From positions 5,828 through 69,827 of the forward strand of contig JBLINQ010000007.1 of assembly GCA_047639315.1 (NCBI GenBank): a DNA stretch of 64,000 nt, in the 5' to 3' direction. Source of the stretch: S139-23 sp047639315. GTDB lineage: Bacteria; Planctomycetota; GCA-002687715; DRQF01. A program made the translations under genes and the position numbers. The notes below the pieces were generated by a model, which was not told where the DNA came from, made no database searches, and saw only the letters and a program-made list of their open reading frames with translations. Positions 7,776-15,497 of the stretch are shown here, piece after piece. Position 1 is the stretch's first letter. Each line of letters opens with the position of its first letter.

Positions 7776-9380
7776 TCATTCTTCTCTGGGACAAGCGAAG
7801 CGATTAATCACCGTCTCGGCAGCTCGCCAACCATCGATGGCTGCGCTGATGATGCCGCCGGCGTAACCAGCCCCTTCGCCAACAGGAAATAATCCCGTGA
7901 TCGTCGTCGATTCTAACGTTTCCAAATGCCTGACTATTCGCACCGGTGCGGAAGATCGTGACTCTGGCCCACAGATAATCGCGTCTGGGTGCATGAATCC
8001 GCGCATCTGGTGCTCGAATCTGCTCAGAGCGTGGCGAACGCGCTCTACTACATAGGACGGCGCCAATGCCCCAATGTTTGCAGGAATTGTGCCTGAACGG
8101 CAGCTTGTCGGTGGTATATCGATGGACAACTGGTCATCCATAAAGTCGTTTAACCTCTGTGTTGGCAGGCGGTAATGATCACCAGCGATGTTTGCTGCGA
8201 GCTTCTCAAAGTGCTCCTGAAAGCGGAGCCCGCCCAAAGGTCCTTTGTCCTCGAATTCTTCGGGCGAGATAGTGGTCACCACGCCACTGTTGGCAAATCC
8301 GGTGGCGCGCCCAAACCAGCTCATACCGTTGGTGTTGAAATGCTCCCGATCATGGATCGCGGGAATGATCTCGCCTCCGGGGCACATGCAGAAGGAAAAC
8401 ACCCCCTCGCCTTTCACTTGAGCGACCAAGCGATAGTCGGCGGGCGGCAAGCTGAGTCCTGAAGCCTGCGGGCCATAAATGCAGGAATCGATGAAATCTT
8501 GGGGATGCTCGACTCGAAACCCCATCTGAAAAGCCTTGGGTTCGAGCTCGGCGCCTTGGTTCAAAAGCTCTTGGTAGAAATCGCGGGCACTATGGCCTGG
8601 AGCACAAATGAGGACGGAGGCTGGCAATTCGCCTCGGGTTGTTTTGACGCCCTTGAGTTGACCGTCCTGAACGATGAGTTCCGTGACCCGACAGTCGTAC
8701 TGGAATTCTCCCCCGAGAGATTCGATCTCACGGCGAATTTTTGCCACGACGGCACGAACGCGGTCAGAACCCAGATGAGGGCGGTAATAGTAGCCCACTG
8801 CAGCCATCCCCGAGTTCTTGCGAAACTCATCGAGGACGAATCTGGCGCGCGGATCCTTGCTCCTGGTCGTCAACTTGCCATCGCTGAACGTGCCAGCACC
8901 GCCTTCACCGAAGAGATAATTACTCTCTGGGTCTAAGACATGATCGCGGTAGAACTCTCGAATCTGACCAAGCCGACGATTCATCTTGGAGCCACGATCG
9001 ACAATAATCGGGCGGTAGCCAGAACGGGCTAAGATCAGGGCAGCAAACAGTCCGCCCGGCCCCTGCCCCAAAATCACAGGGCGATTTTCGAGAGGACGAT
9101 CCCCTGGCGTGAGCGGCTCCAGGGTCGCTGCATCGACCCAATGCACATTCTTTCGTTCCTTGCCCCGCGACCGCTCTCGTTTGCGAGGTTCATCAACGAG
9201 ATGGATGTCGACGGTGTAGACGAATTCAGGGCTTCGGCGACGACGATCCATCGATTGACGCACGAGTTCAATTGAGGCGACGTCAGCCTCGTCCAACCCA
9301 GCTGCACGTAGAGCGCGAGGGAGAACCTGAGACTCATCTCCATCAAGAGGAAGACGTATTTGACTGACTCTAAGTGGCAT
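7776..9380 (-). CDS. FAD-dependent dehydrogenase (NAD(FAD)-utilising family)
   Basis: A 534-residue cytoplasmic flavoprotein. A first domain (about 1-95) of mixed alpha/beta type precedes a Rossmann FAD-binding motif, PVILGQGPGGLFAALILARSG, followed by the acidic end VDRG. Further family marks are GEGGAGTFSDGKLTTR, APGHSARDFY and, near the C-terminus, GLFPVGEGAGYAGGIISAAIDG, which binds the FAD pyrophosphate. This architecture is that of a widely conserved, poorly characterised dehydrogenase family (COG2509-like). ATG 9380 is chosen over an upstream TTG because MPLRVSQIRLPLD is the usual N-terminus. The reaction and substrate are unknown. Confidence 0.85.
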   Translation of the reverse strand: MPLRVSQIRLPLDGDESQVLPRALRAAGLDEADVASIELVRQSMDRRRRSPEFVYTVDIHLVDEPRKRERSRGKERKNVHWVDAATLEPLTPGDRPLENRPVILGQGPGGLFAALILARSGYRPIIVDRGSKMNRRLGQIREFYRDHVLDPESNYLFGEGGAGTFSDGKLTTRSKDPRARFVLDEFRKNSGMAAVGYYYRPHLGSDRVRAVVAKIRREIESLGGEFQYDCRVTELIVQDGQLKGVKTTRGELPASVLICAPGHSARDFYQELLNQGAELEPKAFQMGFRVEHPQDFIDSCIYGPQASGLSLPPADYRLVAQVKGEGVFSFCMCPGGEIIPAIHDREHFNTNGMSWFGRATGFANSGVVTTISPEEFEDKGPLGGLRFQEHFEKLAANIAGDHYRLPTQRLNDFMDDQLSIDIPPTSCRSGTIPANIGALAPSYVVERVRHALSRFEHQMRGFMHPDAIICGPESRSSAPVRIVRHLETLESTTITGLFPVGEGAGYAGGIISAAIDGWRAAETVINRFACPREE

Positions 9381-9475
9381 GGAGCGAGTATACGCAGAAA
9401 CGTGCAAATCCTGAAGATTCGATGTGCAGAAGCGCGTCTATGACGAAAAGAGATGGTGATTGATGGCGAGGAGAA

Positions 9476-10318
9476 TTAAGAACGGCTTTTCAGGCGTTCA
9501 CTTTGTTGGCGCAAGAAGTCTCTCTCAGCCTCGGTAAGCTCACCAATGCCCTCAGCACTGATTTTCTCGAGAATCCGATCCATCTCTTCTGCATCGGCAT
9601 GTTTTTGGGCCGCCATCTTGCCGGCTTTCTTGCGCTCTCGATGAACCTTAGCGGCCCCAAAGAAGATCTCAATCTTCGTCCACCAAAGTCCATAGACCAG
9701 ACCGCCTGCGGCTCCGGCCAAGTGAACTCCGTGGGCTGTGCCGGTACCACCTGGTGAAGCCATGAGCGAGAGGATGTCCAAGCCGATCATGATAGCGGCA
9801 AAGCCTGCGCCCGTTACCGTGACGAAGATCATGCGTACTTCGACTCGGGGAAAACGTGCGCCAAAGAGAGCCACTAAACCCATGATGCTCCCTGAGGCTC
9901 CAATCACTCCACGATGGGGAGGATCCTGAAAAGCAGCTTCGATCGGATAACCGAAGGCCGCCACAACGCCCAAGCCGAGATAGACGATGAGGAACTGGCG
10001 CCGTTCCATATGAGGCTCAAGCATCTGCCCCATGAGGTAGAGCAGAAACATGTTCCAGAACAGATGGCCAACCCCTCCATGCAGGAAGATGTAAGTGACA
10101 TAGCGCCACAACTGGAGGCTAAAAAGATAGTCCCACTCCAGGGCGAACCAATCGACGACCCGAGCGGCGCCTTCGCCCCGCGCTCCTGCACCAGCCACCC
10201 AAATGACCGCTTGAATGGCCACTGTGACAGCGATGATCCAAAAACAGACACTCTTTTGGGACGACATCCCACCATAGAGAGGTCCATTGTCTGAATATTG
10301 TCGATCACTCCAGGCCAT
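9476..10318 (-). CDS. rhomboid-family intramembrane serine protease
   Basis: A 280-residue integral membrane protease. About six hydrophobic segments are visible. The family signatures are present: HGGVGHLFWNMFLLYLMG in the second segment (with the oxyanion Asn), GASGSIMGLVALFGARFP carrying the nucleophile Ser, and AHGVHLAGAAGGLVYG carrying the general-base His. A cytoplasmic, charged C-terminal helix of about 65 residues follows (ending near RDFLRQQSERLKSR). It would cleave transmembrane segments of other proteins in the cytoplasmic membrane. It lies between hpt and the dehydrogenase gene, all on the minus strand, with no sign that these act together. Confidence 0.92.
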   Translation of the reverse strand: MAWSDRQYSDNGPLYGGMSSQKSVCFWIIAVTVAIQAVIWVAGAGARGEGAARVVDWFALEWDYLFSLQLWRYVTYIFLHGGVGHLFWNMFLLYLMGQMLEPHMERRQFLIVYLGLGVVAAFGYPIEAAFQDPPHRGVIGASGSIMGLVALFGARFPRVEVRMIFVTVTGAGFAAIMIGLDILSLMASPGGTGTAHGVHLAGAAGGLVYGLWWTKIEIFFGAAKVHRERKKAGKMAAQKHADAEEMDRILEKISAEGIGELTEAERDFLRQQSERLKSRS

Positions 10319-10351
10319 ATCAAACCTTAATAAGACTTCGTTCCCAAACAG

Positions 10352-10924
10352 TTAGTCACCGCTGTTTTGCGATTCCCTTTCCGACTCAGAGGAATAGCAC
10401 TCCTCCTTCAATACGCCAATATAAGGCAGATTGCGGTAATGATCGGCATAATCGAGTCCATAGCCCACCACAAAGAAGTCATCGACTATGAATCCGACGT
10501 AATCAGCGTCAATCTCGACCTTTCGCCGCGCTTTCTTATCCAGCAAGACGCAAGTACGGATGTCTGTGGCGCCTTTTTCGATCAAGATGTCTTTCACGCG
10601 CTTGAGGGTGCGTCCAGTGTCGAGGATGTCGTCGAGCACCAAGAGCCGTTTCCCGGTGAAGTCCATTTTAGGGAACATTTTGATGTTAACGACGCCGGAC
10701 GATGACGTCGCATCGCCGTAACTAGAGGGTTGAATGAAGTCGATGTCGAGCTTCAAAGGGATCTTGCGCATCAAGTCGCTGATGAAGACAACGCCCCCTT
10801 TGAGGAGTGCCATCAAGACTAAGTGGTCGCCTTCGTAGTCTTTGGCAATTTGAGCGCCTAGCTCCCCCAGCCGCTTTTGAATCTGATCTTCAGGGAAGAG
10901 GATTTCTTTGATGTCGTTGTGCAT
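10352..10924 (-). CDS. hpt: hypoxanthine phosphoribosyltransferase
   Basis: Purine salvage enzyme that joins hypoxanthine (or guanine) to PRPP to give IMP (or GMP). The 190-residue sequence shows the PRPP-binding loop LLVLDDILDTGRTL, the early flexible-loop region SSYGDATSSSGVV, the Lys of LLDKKARRK and the C-terminal YVGFIVDDFFVVGYGLDY that stacks on the base. I use ATG 10924; the longer reading frame adds 17 residues without family likeness. It is divergent from folD with about 110 bases between the starts. Confidence 0.93.
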   Translation of the reverse strand: MHNDIKEILFPEDQIQKRLGELGAQIAKDYEGDHLVLMALLKGGVVFISDLMRKIPLKLDIDFIQPSSYGDATSSSGVVNIKMFPKMDFTGKRLLVLDDILDTGRTLKRVKDILIEKGATDIRTCVLLDKKARRKVEIDADYVGFIVDDFFVVGYGLDYADHYRNLPYIGVLKEECYSSESERESQNSGD

Positions 10925-11036
10925 GGTGTTTTCACTTTCAATCTGGCATTCCGCGGCTAGTAATGACCCCGCCATCGGTTGGTGTTAGCGTAGCCGGATC
11001 AGATGGAAAATCCACTATCTGCAAAATGAGAAAAAA

Positions 11037-11888
11037 ATGGCAAACATCATCGATGGCAAAGCGATTGCCAAACGAATCCGATCGGAAGTCAAAAGCGGCG
11101 TTGAGGTCCTACTTCAAGAAACAGAGCGAGTTCCGTTTATTATCGCCGTTTCCGTGGGCAAAGACGACGAAAACGAGGCCTATACTCGTAATCAGGGTAA
11201 AACGGCTGGCAAGCTTGGCATCAAGCATCGCCTCGATGTCTTAGATAAAGATACCCCATTTGACCAAGTTAAGGCTCATCTGGGTAGCTTAGCCATCGAC
11301 CCCGAGATCACCGGCATCATGATCCAAATGCCGTTGCCCAAGCACTTAGACGAATCAGCTTGCCGCGCTTTGATTCCGATGGCGAAAGATGTTGAAGCTG
11401 TCACCGACGAAGCCGCTGGTCGGGTCTTGCAAAATACCCACCAAGTAGCCCCGTGCACTGCCATGGCGGCCATGCTTTGTTTGGAAGCAGCAGCCCCAGA
11501 AGGCATTACCGGTCTCAATGTAGCGATCGTTGGGCGCAGCGCGATCGTCGGCCGCCCCTTAGCCATGCTCCTCCTCCATGCCAACGCAACACCTACAATT
11601 TGTCACACTCGGACACGTGACATGGCGGCAACGCTCAAGTCTGCTGATGTCGTGATCGCCGCAGCGGGTCGAGCTGGGTTGGTGACTGGTGAGATGATCC
11701 GAGAAGGTGCAATTGCGATCGATGTCGGCACGAATTGGATCGAATCCGAAGGGCGGCTGTGCGGCGACATGAACTTCGACGAAGTCGAGGCCATTGCTGG
11801 AGCTATCACGCCAGTACCTGGAGGTGTCGGCCCGGTGACTGTAGCTGTGCTTATGCGGAATGCTCTGATTCTGGCCCAAAATAACTAA
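11037..11888 (+). CDS. folD: FolD-like methylenetetrahydrofolate dehydrogenase, cyclohydrolase residues altered
   Basis: Member of the FolD family (283 residues, normal length) that interconverts 5,10-methylene-, methenyl- and 10-formyl-tetrahydrofolate. Recognisable are AIAKRIRSEV, IQMPLPKHLDE, VGRSAIVGRPLAMLLLHANATPTICH, IDVGTNWI and PVPGGVGPVTVAVLMRNAL. However, the catalytic Lys of the YxxxK motif is Gln (AYTRNQGK), and the usual DVDG is DVEA; PCTP reads PCTA. These are the residues that serve cyclohydrolase chemistry and folate binding, so this copy may be dehydrogenase-only or have a changed function. It is monocistronic, with its own terminator. Whether another folD exists cannot be seen here. 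Confidence 0.85.
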   Translation: MANIIDGKAIAKRIRSEVKSGVEVLLQETERVPFIIAVSVGKDDENEAYTRNQGKTAGKLGIKHRLDVLDKDTPFDQVKAHLGSLAIDPEITGIMIQMPLPKHLDESACRALIPMAKDVEAVTDEAAGRVLQNTHQVAPCTAMAAMLCLEAAAPEGITGLNVAIVGRSAIVGRPLAMLLLHANATPTICHTRTRDMAATLKSADVVIAAAGRAGLVTGEMIREGAIAIDVGTNWIESEGRLCGDMNFDEVEAIAGAITPVPGGVGPVTVAVLMRNALILAQNN

Positions 11889-11910
11889 AGACCGCTTTCG
11901 CGGTCTTTTC
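11887..11910. terminator. terminator between folD and the polyprenyl synthase gene
   Basis: A 9-bp perfect stem (11887-11895 with 11900-11908), tetraloop TTTC and a short T run, ending just after the folD stop. The flanking A and T runs make it nearly symmetrical, so it can serve both convergent genes. Confidence 0.75.
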
Positions 11911-11938
11911 GTCTTCGGCTATTCGTGATCAGAATGCG

Positions 11939-12925
11939 CTACTGGCGCCGTTCAAGCACGAATCCGGCGATTTCTTGCACCACGGTGAAATCACGCGCAG
12001 GAAGTAAATCGCGGAGCGGCTCAAGGCTATCCTGAACGTATTTCCGCGCCAAAGTGAAGGCGTGTTCGATCGAACCATGAACACTCAAAAGTTCGCGAAT
12101 CTCGACGACCTCTTCATCGGTGCAGTTATCGCGTTGAATGAGCTCTTCAACTTTGCTTTTCTCAGGCTCAGCCAACTTCGACAGAAGATGAATCAGCGGC
12201 AATGTCATTTTGCCGTTCTTGATGTCGGTGCCTAGGGACTTGCCAACGACACTCTCATCGCCAGTCAAATCTAAGCAATCATCGATGATCTGAAATGCCG
12301 TTCCCAAGCTCATGCCAAATTCGCTGAATCCGGCAACAAGTTCTTCTCGGGCTCCACCAAGGAGTGCAGCCAGCTCGCAACCCGCAGCATAAAGAGACGC
12401 AGTCTTTCGCTGAATGATCTGCTCATATGTCGCAAAATCGACAGAGAAATCACCTGAAAGTTGGTTCTGTTGAATCTCGCCTTCGCAAATCGTGCTCACG
12501 GCTCCGGTCAACAAGTCGAGGGCACGCATATTGCCGATGGTGACCAACAAACGAATGGCCCGGGCAAACATGATGTCACCCAGAAGAATCGCATCCTTGT
12601 TGTTCCAACGGATATTCACAGATTCGTGATTGCGGCGCACCGTGGCCCGGTCCAAGACATCGTCATGGACGAGGGTGGCCATGTGGATCAATTCGACGAC
12701 AGCGCCCAAACGGACGTGCTTGTCATTGGTCTCGCCGCACATGCCGCCGATGATAAAAACGAGCGCGGGCCTGAGTCGCTTACCGGAATATCGGCCCGCG
12801 TACTTAAGCATGTCGTCAACACATTCAACGTCGGCGCTGAGGATCTCACTCATGAGAACATCAAGCGCGTCCATGTGAGGTTGCACCAATCGATAGCTTT
12901 GTTCGATTTCGTCAGTTGTAGGCAT
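11939..12925 (-). CDS. polyprenyl diphosphate synthase (long-chain trans type)
   Basis: Prenyltransferase of 328 residues that extends farnesyl diphosphate with isopentenyl diphosphate, probably to make the menaquinone side chain. Both Asp-rich magnesium sites are present: LVHDDVLDRATVRR (first, DDxxD) and FQIIDDCLDLTGDE (second, DDxxD), with KTASLYAAGCELAALLGG between them. The lack of bulky residues just before the first Asp motif suggests a long product, but chain length cannot be set by eye. MqnA in the same window fits a menaquinone-using organism. It converges on folD and shares its terminator. Confidence 0.9.
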   Translation of the reverse strand: MPTTDEIEQSYRLVQPHMDALDVLMSEILSADVECVDDMLKYAGRYSGKRLRPALVFIIGGMCGETNDKHVRLGAVVELIHMATLVHDDVLDRATVRRNHESVNIRWNNKDAILLGDIMFARAIRLLVTIGNMRALDLLTGAVSTICEGEIQQNQLSGDFSVDFATYEQIIQRKTASLYAAGCELAALLGGAREELVAGFSEFGMSLGTAFQIIDDCLDLTGDESVVGKSLGTDIKNGKMTLPLIHLLSKLAEPEKSKVEELIQRDNCTDEEVVEIRELLSVHGSIEHAFTLARKYVQDSLEPLRDLLPARDFTVVQEIAGFVLERRQ

Positions 12926-13049
12926 GCGCCAGAAATCCCAGTGGCATAAGGATTTATGAATAAATGAGACCGAATTTAGTCTCGTATAAGGATAACTGCC
13001 TCAAAGATTCAAGTCAACGCGCATTTGAGCGCCATCAATGAGAGTGACT

Positions 13050-13649
13050 TCAGCCCAAATCTAAATCACAAAACGCCTGGAACTCGCTTTGAGTGTTGAT
13101 GTTATGGAAAGCCCGAATCGAAGCTTCGGATTTGGGTCGGCTCACAAGTGTTTTCTGCCCCTGATCCAAGAGGTCAACAATCCGCCTCTTTCCGGAATTC
13201 AGTATTTGGGGCAAGACCGACTTGGCCCAGGCTGTCCGAAGCACCATCGGCATCACCAACTGGGTCCCATCAGTTTCGTAGATGGCCGAGTCACCCTCAT
13301 CCATTGGCTTCAGAAGCTCGGTCAGATGATCGTGCTGGAGACCAGGCATGTCACAGGGAATGACGACCAGCCAGGTTGTCGTCGTGGCACTGAGCAGAGC
13401 TTCGATTCCGAACAAAGGGCCGCCGCCGGTCTCCCGATCCGGAACTCTGGTGATGCCGGATAGGCCGCTCGGAATTTCTCGGTCTTTGTGCCCGACCGAT
13501 AAGATTGTTTCGATTTTGTCGCTCTGGCATCGAGCCAAGACGTGTTCGAGGAGAGTCAATGTGCCGACAGTGAGTAGGGCCTTATCTTGCCCCATGCGGC
13601 GGCTGGCACCACCGAGAAGCACACCCAGAGACCAATCAGTCCTGGGCAT
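13050..13649 (-). CDS. mobA: molybdenum cofactor guanylyltransferase MobA
   Basis: Enzyme (199 residues) that attaches GMP to molybdopterin to form the bis-MGD cofactor. It opens with the nucleotidyltransferase signature LGVLLGGASRRMGQDKALL, and carries VPDRETGGGPLFGI, LVVIPCDMPGL with the metal-binding Asp, and the late HNINTQSEF motif (usually NINTPED). It is the last gene of the murA-tatA-small-protein-mobA set and overlaps the upstream 71-codon gene by 14 bases. It implies that the organism makes a DMSO-reductase-class molybdoenzyme; these are often exported by the Tat pathway, which fits the nearby tatA. Confidence 0.92.
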   Translation of the reverse strand: MPRTDWSLGVLLGGASRRMGQDKALLTVGTLTLLEHVLARCQSDKIETILSVGHKDREIPSGLSGITRVPDRETGGGPLFGIEALLSATTTTWLVVIPCDMPGLQHDHLTELLKPMDEGDSAIYETDGTQLVMPMVLRTAWAKSVLPQILNSGKRRIVDLLDQGQKTLVSRPKSEASIRAFHNINTQSEFQAFCDLDLG

Positions 13650-13851
13650 CCGCTTTACCGAATGCTTCCGTCTTGGTGACCTTCACTTCCAATGTGTCAC
13701 AATCTTCGAAGCCCTTCAGACCCTCGATCATTCCGTAAACGGCACCGCCGAGAATGTCATGAATGAATCCCCGAAGGGCCAAGTTTTCGTTGTTCAGTTT
13801 TAGTTCCACGGTGAAACGTGGTTCTTTACTGGGAAGAGAAGGATCGCTCAA
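13636..13851 (-). CDS. small protein of unknown function between tatA and mobA
   Basis: A 71-residue protein that I do not recognise. It starts with an ATG overlapping the tatA TGA (ATGA) and its end overlaps the mobA start by 14 bases, so it is tightly coupled to both. No signal or membrane segment is evident. The composition (FTVELKLNNENLALRGFIHD, then DTLEVKVTK) suggests a small alpha/beta domain. The coupling is the main reason to believe it is real; a role beside molybdenum-cofactor or Tat export genes is only a guess. Confidence 0.7.
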   Translation of the reverse strand: MSDPSLPSKEPRFTVELKLNNENLALRGFIHDILGGAVYGMIEGLKGFEDCDTLEVKVTKTEAFGKADAQD

Positions 13852-14084
13852 CGGTCGCCTCCGTCTTTGGGAAGTTGGCGTTTTTCTTCGGCATCAGGCA
13901 ACTTAGGCTCGTCGTCCTCGCCCTTGATGCCCTTCTTGAATTCAACGAAGGATGTCCCGAGGCTTCGCGCCAACGCCGGTAACTTGGGGCCACCAAAAAG
14001 CAGCAGCATGGCTCCACCGATGATGATCCACTCGGTCGTACCCAAGAATCCGAAGAATGGGATAAAATTAGATGCGTCGCCCAC
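13848..14084 (-). CDS. tatA: twin-arginine translocase subunit TatA/TatE
   Basis: Membrane subunit (78 residues) that forms the folded-protein conducting complex of the Tat pathway. It has one N-terminal hydrophobic helix (EWIIIGGAMLLLFGG), the hinge PKLPALARSLGTS, an amphipathic helix (FVEFKKGIKG) and a short charged tail. The start is GTG, supported by a strong GGAGG six bases upstream; the first helix is preceded by an unusually long aromatic leader (NFIPFFGFLGTT). It lies 85 bases after murA and overlaps the next gene by four bases. No tatC is in the window. Confidence 0.9.
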   Translation of the reverse strand: MGDASNFIPFFGFLGTTEWIIIGGAMLLLFGGPKLPALARSLGTSFVEFKKGIKGEDDEPKLPDAEEKRQLPKDGGDR

Positions 14085-14169
14085 AATAGGCCTCCAAGTG
14101 AGGGAATCTCTCTCAATAGATTAGCAACCCCACCCGAAGATCCCACATTCATTCGCCATGATTTGGCGG

Positions 14170-15465
14170 TCAAACCCGTAGGATGTCGGCCCCGAGGTCC
14201 TTAAGGCGAGTGTCGATGGCAACATAACCCCGGTCAATTTGCCCCACATTCTGGATAGTGCTCTCACCCTTGGCGATCAAAGCAGCGATTAGAAGGGCCA
14301 TTCCAGCCCGAATATCAGGACTGACGATAGTTGCGCCGTGAAGCTGCGCTGGGCCAACGACAACCGCGCGATGAGGATCGCAAAGAACGATCTTCGCTCC
14401 CAATGCTGTGAGGCTATCGACGAAGAACATGCGACTTTCGAAGAGTTTCTCGTGGATTAGGACCGTCCCTTTGGCCTGCGTTGCCAAGACTAAGATGATC
14501 GAGATGAGATCTGCGGGAAAACCAGGCCATGGGGCATCGTCGATTTTGGGGATGGCATCGTGGATATCGGTGACGATCTCCAAATCTTGATCGCCAGGGA
14601 TCAACAGGTCTGATCCTGAGAATTCCGTCGCCACGCCCAAGCGATGAAAGACCATATTAATCATGCGCAGATCGTCGGGGCGGACATCCTTGATCAGGAG
14701 CTCGCCACCAGTTGCTGCCGCTAAGGCCATGAATGAACCGATTTCGATGTGGTCCGGACCGATGCGATGAGTTCCGCTATTGAGCTGCTCCACCCCTTCG
14801 ATCTCGAGCAAGTTCGTACCGATGCCTCTGACTTTCGCACCGAGCGTGTTCAGCATCCGACACAAACCTTGGACGTGAGGTTCGGAGGCAGCATTGGCGA
14901 TGCGGGTGGTGCCCTCGGCGAGAGCGGCCGCCATCACTGCATTTTCGGTCGCCATGACGCTGGCTTCGTCGAGAAAGACATCGGCCCCCTTAAAGCGCCC
15001 ATCCAACCTCATGTCATAACCTTGGTCGTCCATCCGGATGTCAGCGCCCAAAGCGCTGAGGGCAAGCAGATGAGTGTCGACCCGGCGACGGCCAATTTTA
15101 TCACCACCTGGACGAGGCATTCGGACCCTTCCTCGTTTCGCAAGCAAAGGGGCGCAAAACAGGAATGACCCACGAATCGTCTTGGCCAAGGGACTATGAG
15201 GCGAGGAAGAACAGAGTGACTCCGTGGCAAGCACCAAATCGCCGCCTTGATTCCAACTCGCACCCACACCCAGGCGCGTCGCGATTTCAATCATGACTCG
15301 GACATCAACGATGTCTGGCAGATTTTGCAGGGTGACCTGACCGTCTACCAGTAAAGATGCGGCGACGGCTGGGAGAGCTTCATTCTTGTTCCCAGATGGA
15401 ATGAAAGTTCCGCCAATTTTTTGGCCACCCTTCACACGTAGGACTTGCTGTTCATTCGTTGACAT
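14170..15465 (-). CDS. murA: UDP-N-acetylglucosamine 1-carboxyvinyltransferase MurA, Asp-type active site
   Basis: First committed enzyme of peptidoglycan synthesis, transferring enolpyruvate from PEP to UDP-GlcNAc; 431 residues as normal. The Lys-Asn pair is present in SGNKNEALP and the catalytic Asp in FPADLISIILVLATQ. The mobile loop that carries the fosfomycin-reactive Cys in most bacteria (PGGCxIG) reads PGGDKIG here, so Cys is replaced by Asp. Enzymes with this change (mycobacteria, chlamydiae) stay active and are intrinsically fosfomycin resistant. Its presence indicates that this organism makes a PEP-derived peptidoglycan precursor. Confidence 0.95.
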   Translation of the reverse strand: MSTNEQQVLRVKGGQKIGGTFIPSGNKNEALPAVAASLLVDGQVTLQNLPDIVDVRVMIEIATRLGVGASWNQGGDLVLATESLCSSSPHSPLAKTIRGSFLFCAPLLAKRGRVRMPRPGGDKIGRRRVDTHLLALSALGADIRMDDQGYDMRLDGRFKGADVFLDEASVMATENAVMAAALAEGTTRIANAASEPHVQGLCRMLNTLGAKVRGIGTNLLEIEGVEQLNSGTHRIGPDHIEIGSFMALAAATGGELLIKDVRPDDLRMINMVFHRLGVATEFSGSDLLIPGDQDLEIVTDIHDAIPKIDDAPWPGFPADLISIILVLATQAKGTVLIHEKLFESRMFFVDSLTALGAKIVLCDPHRAVVVGPAQLHGATIVSPDIRAGMALLIAALIAKGESTIQNVGQIDRGYVAIDTRLKDLGADILRV

Positions 15466-15497
15466 AGTGACGAAAGCTTAGCAAAGGGGAGGGCCAC

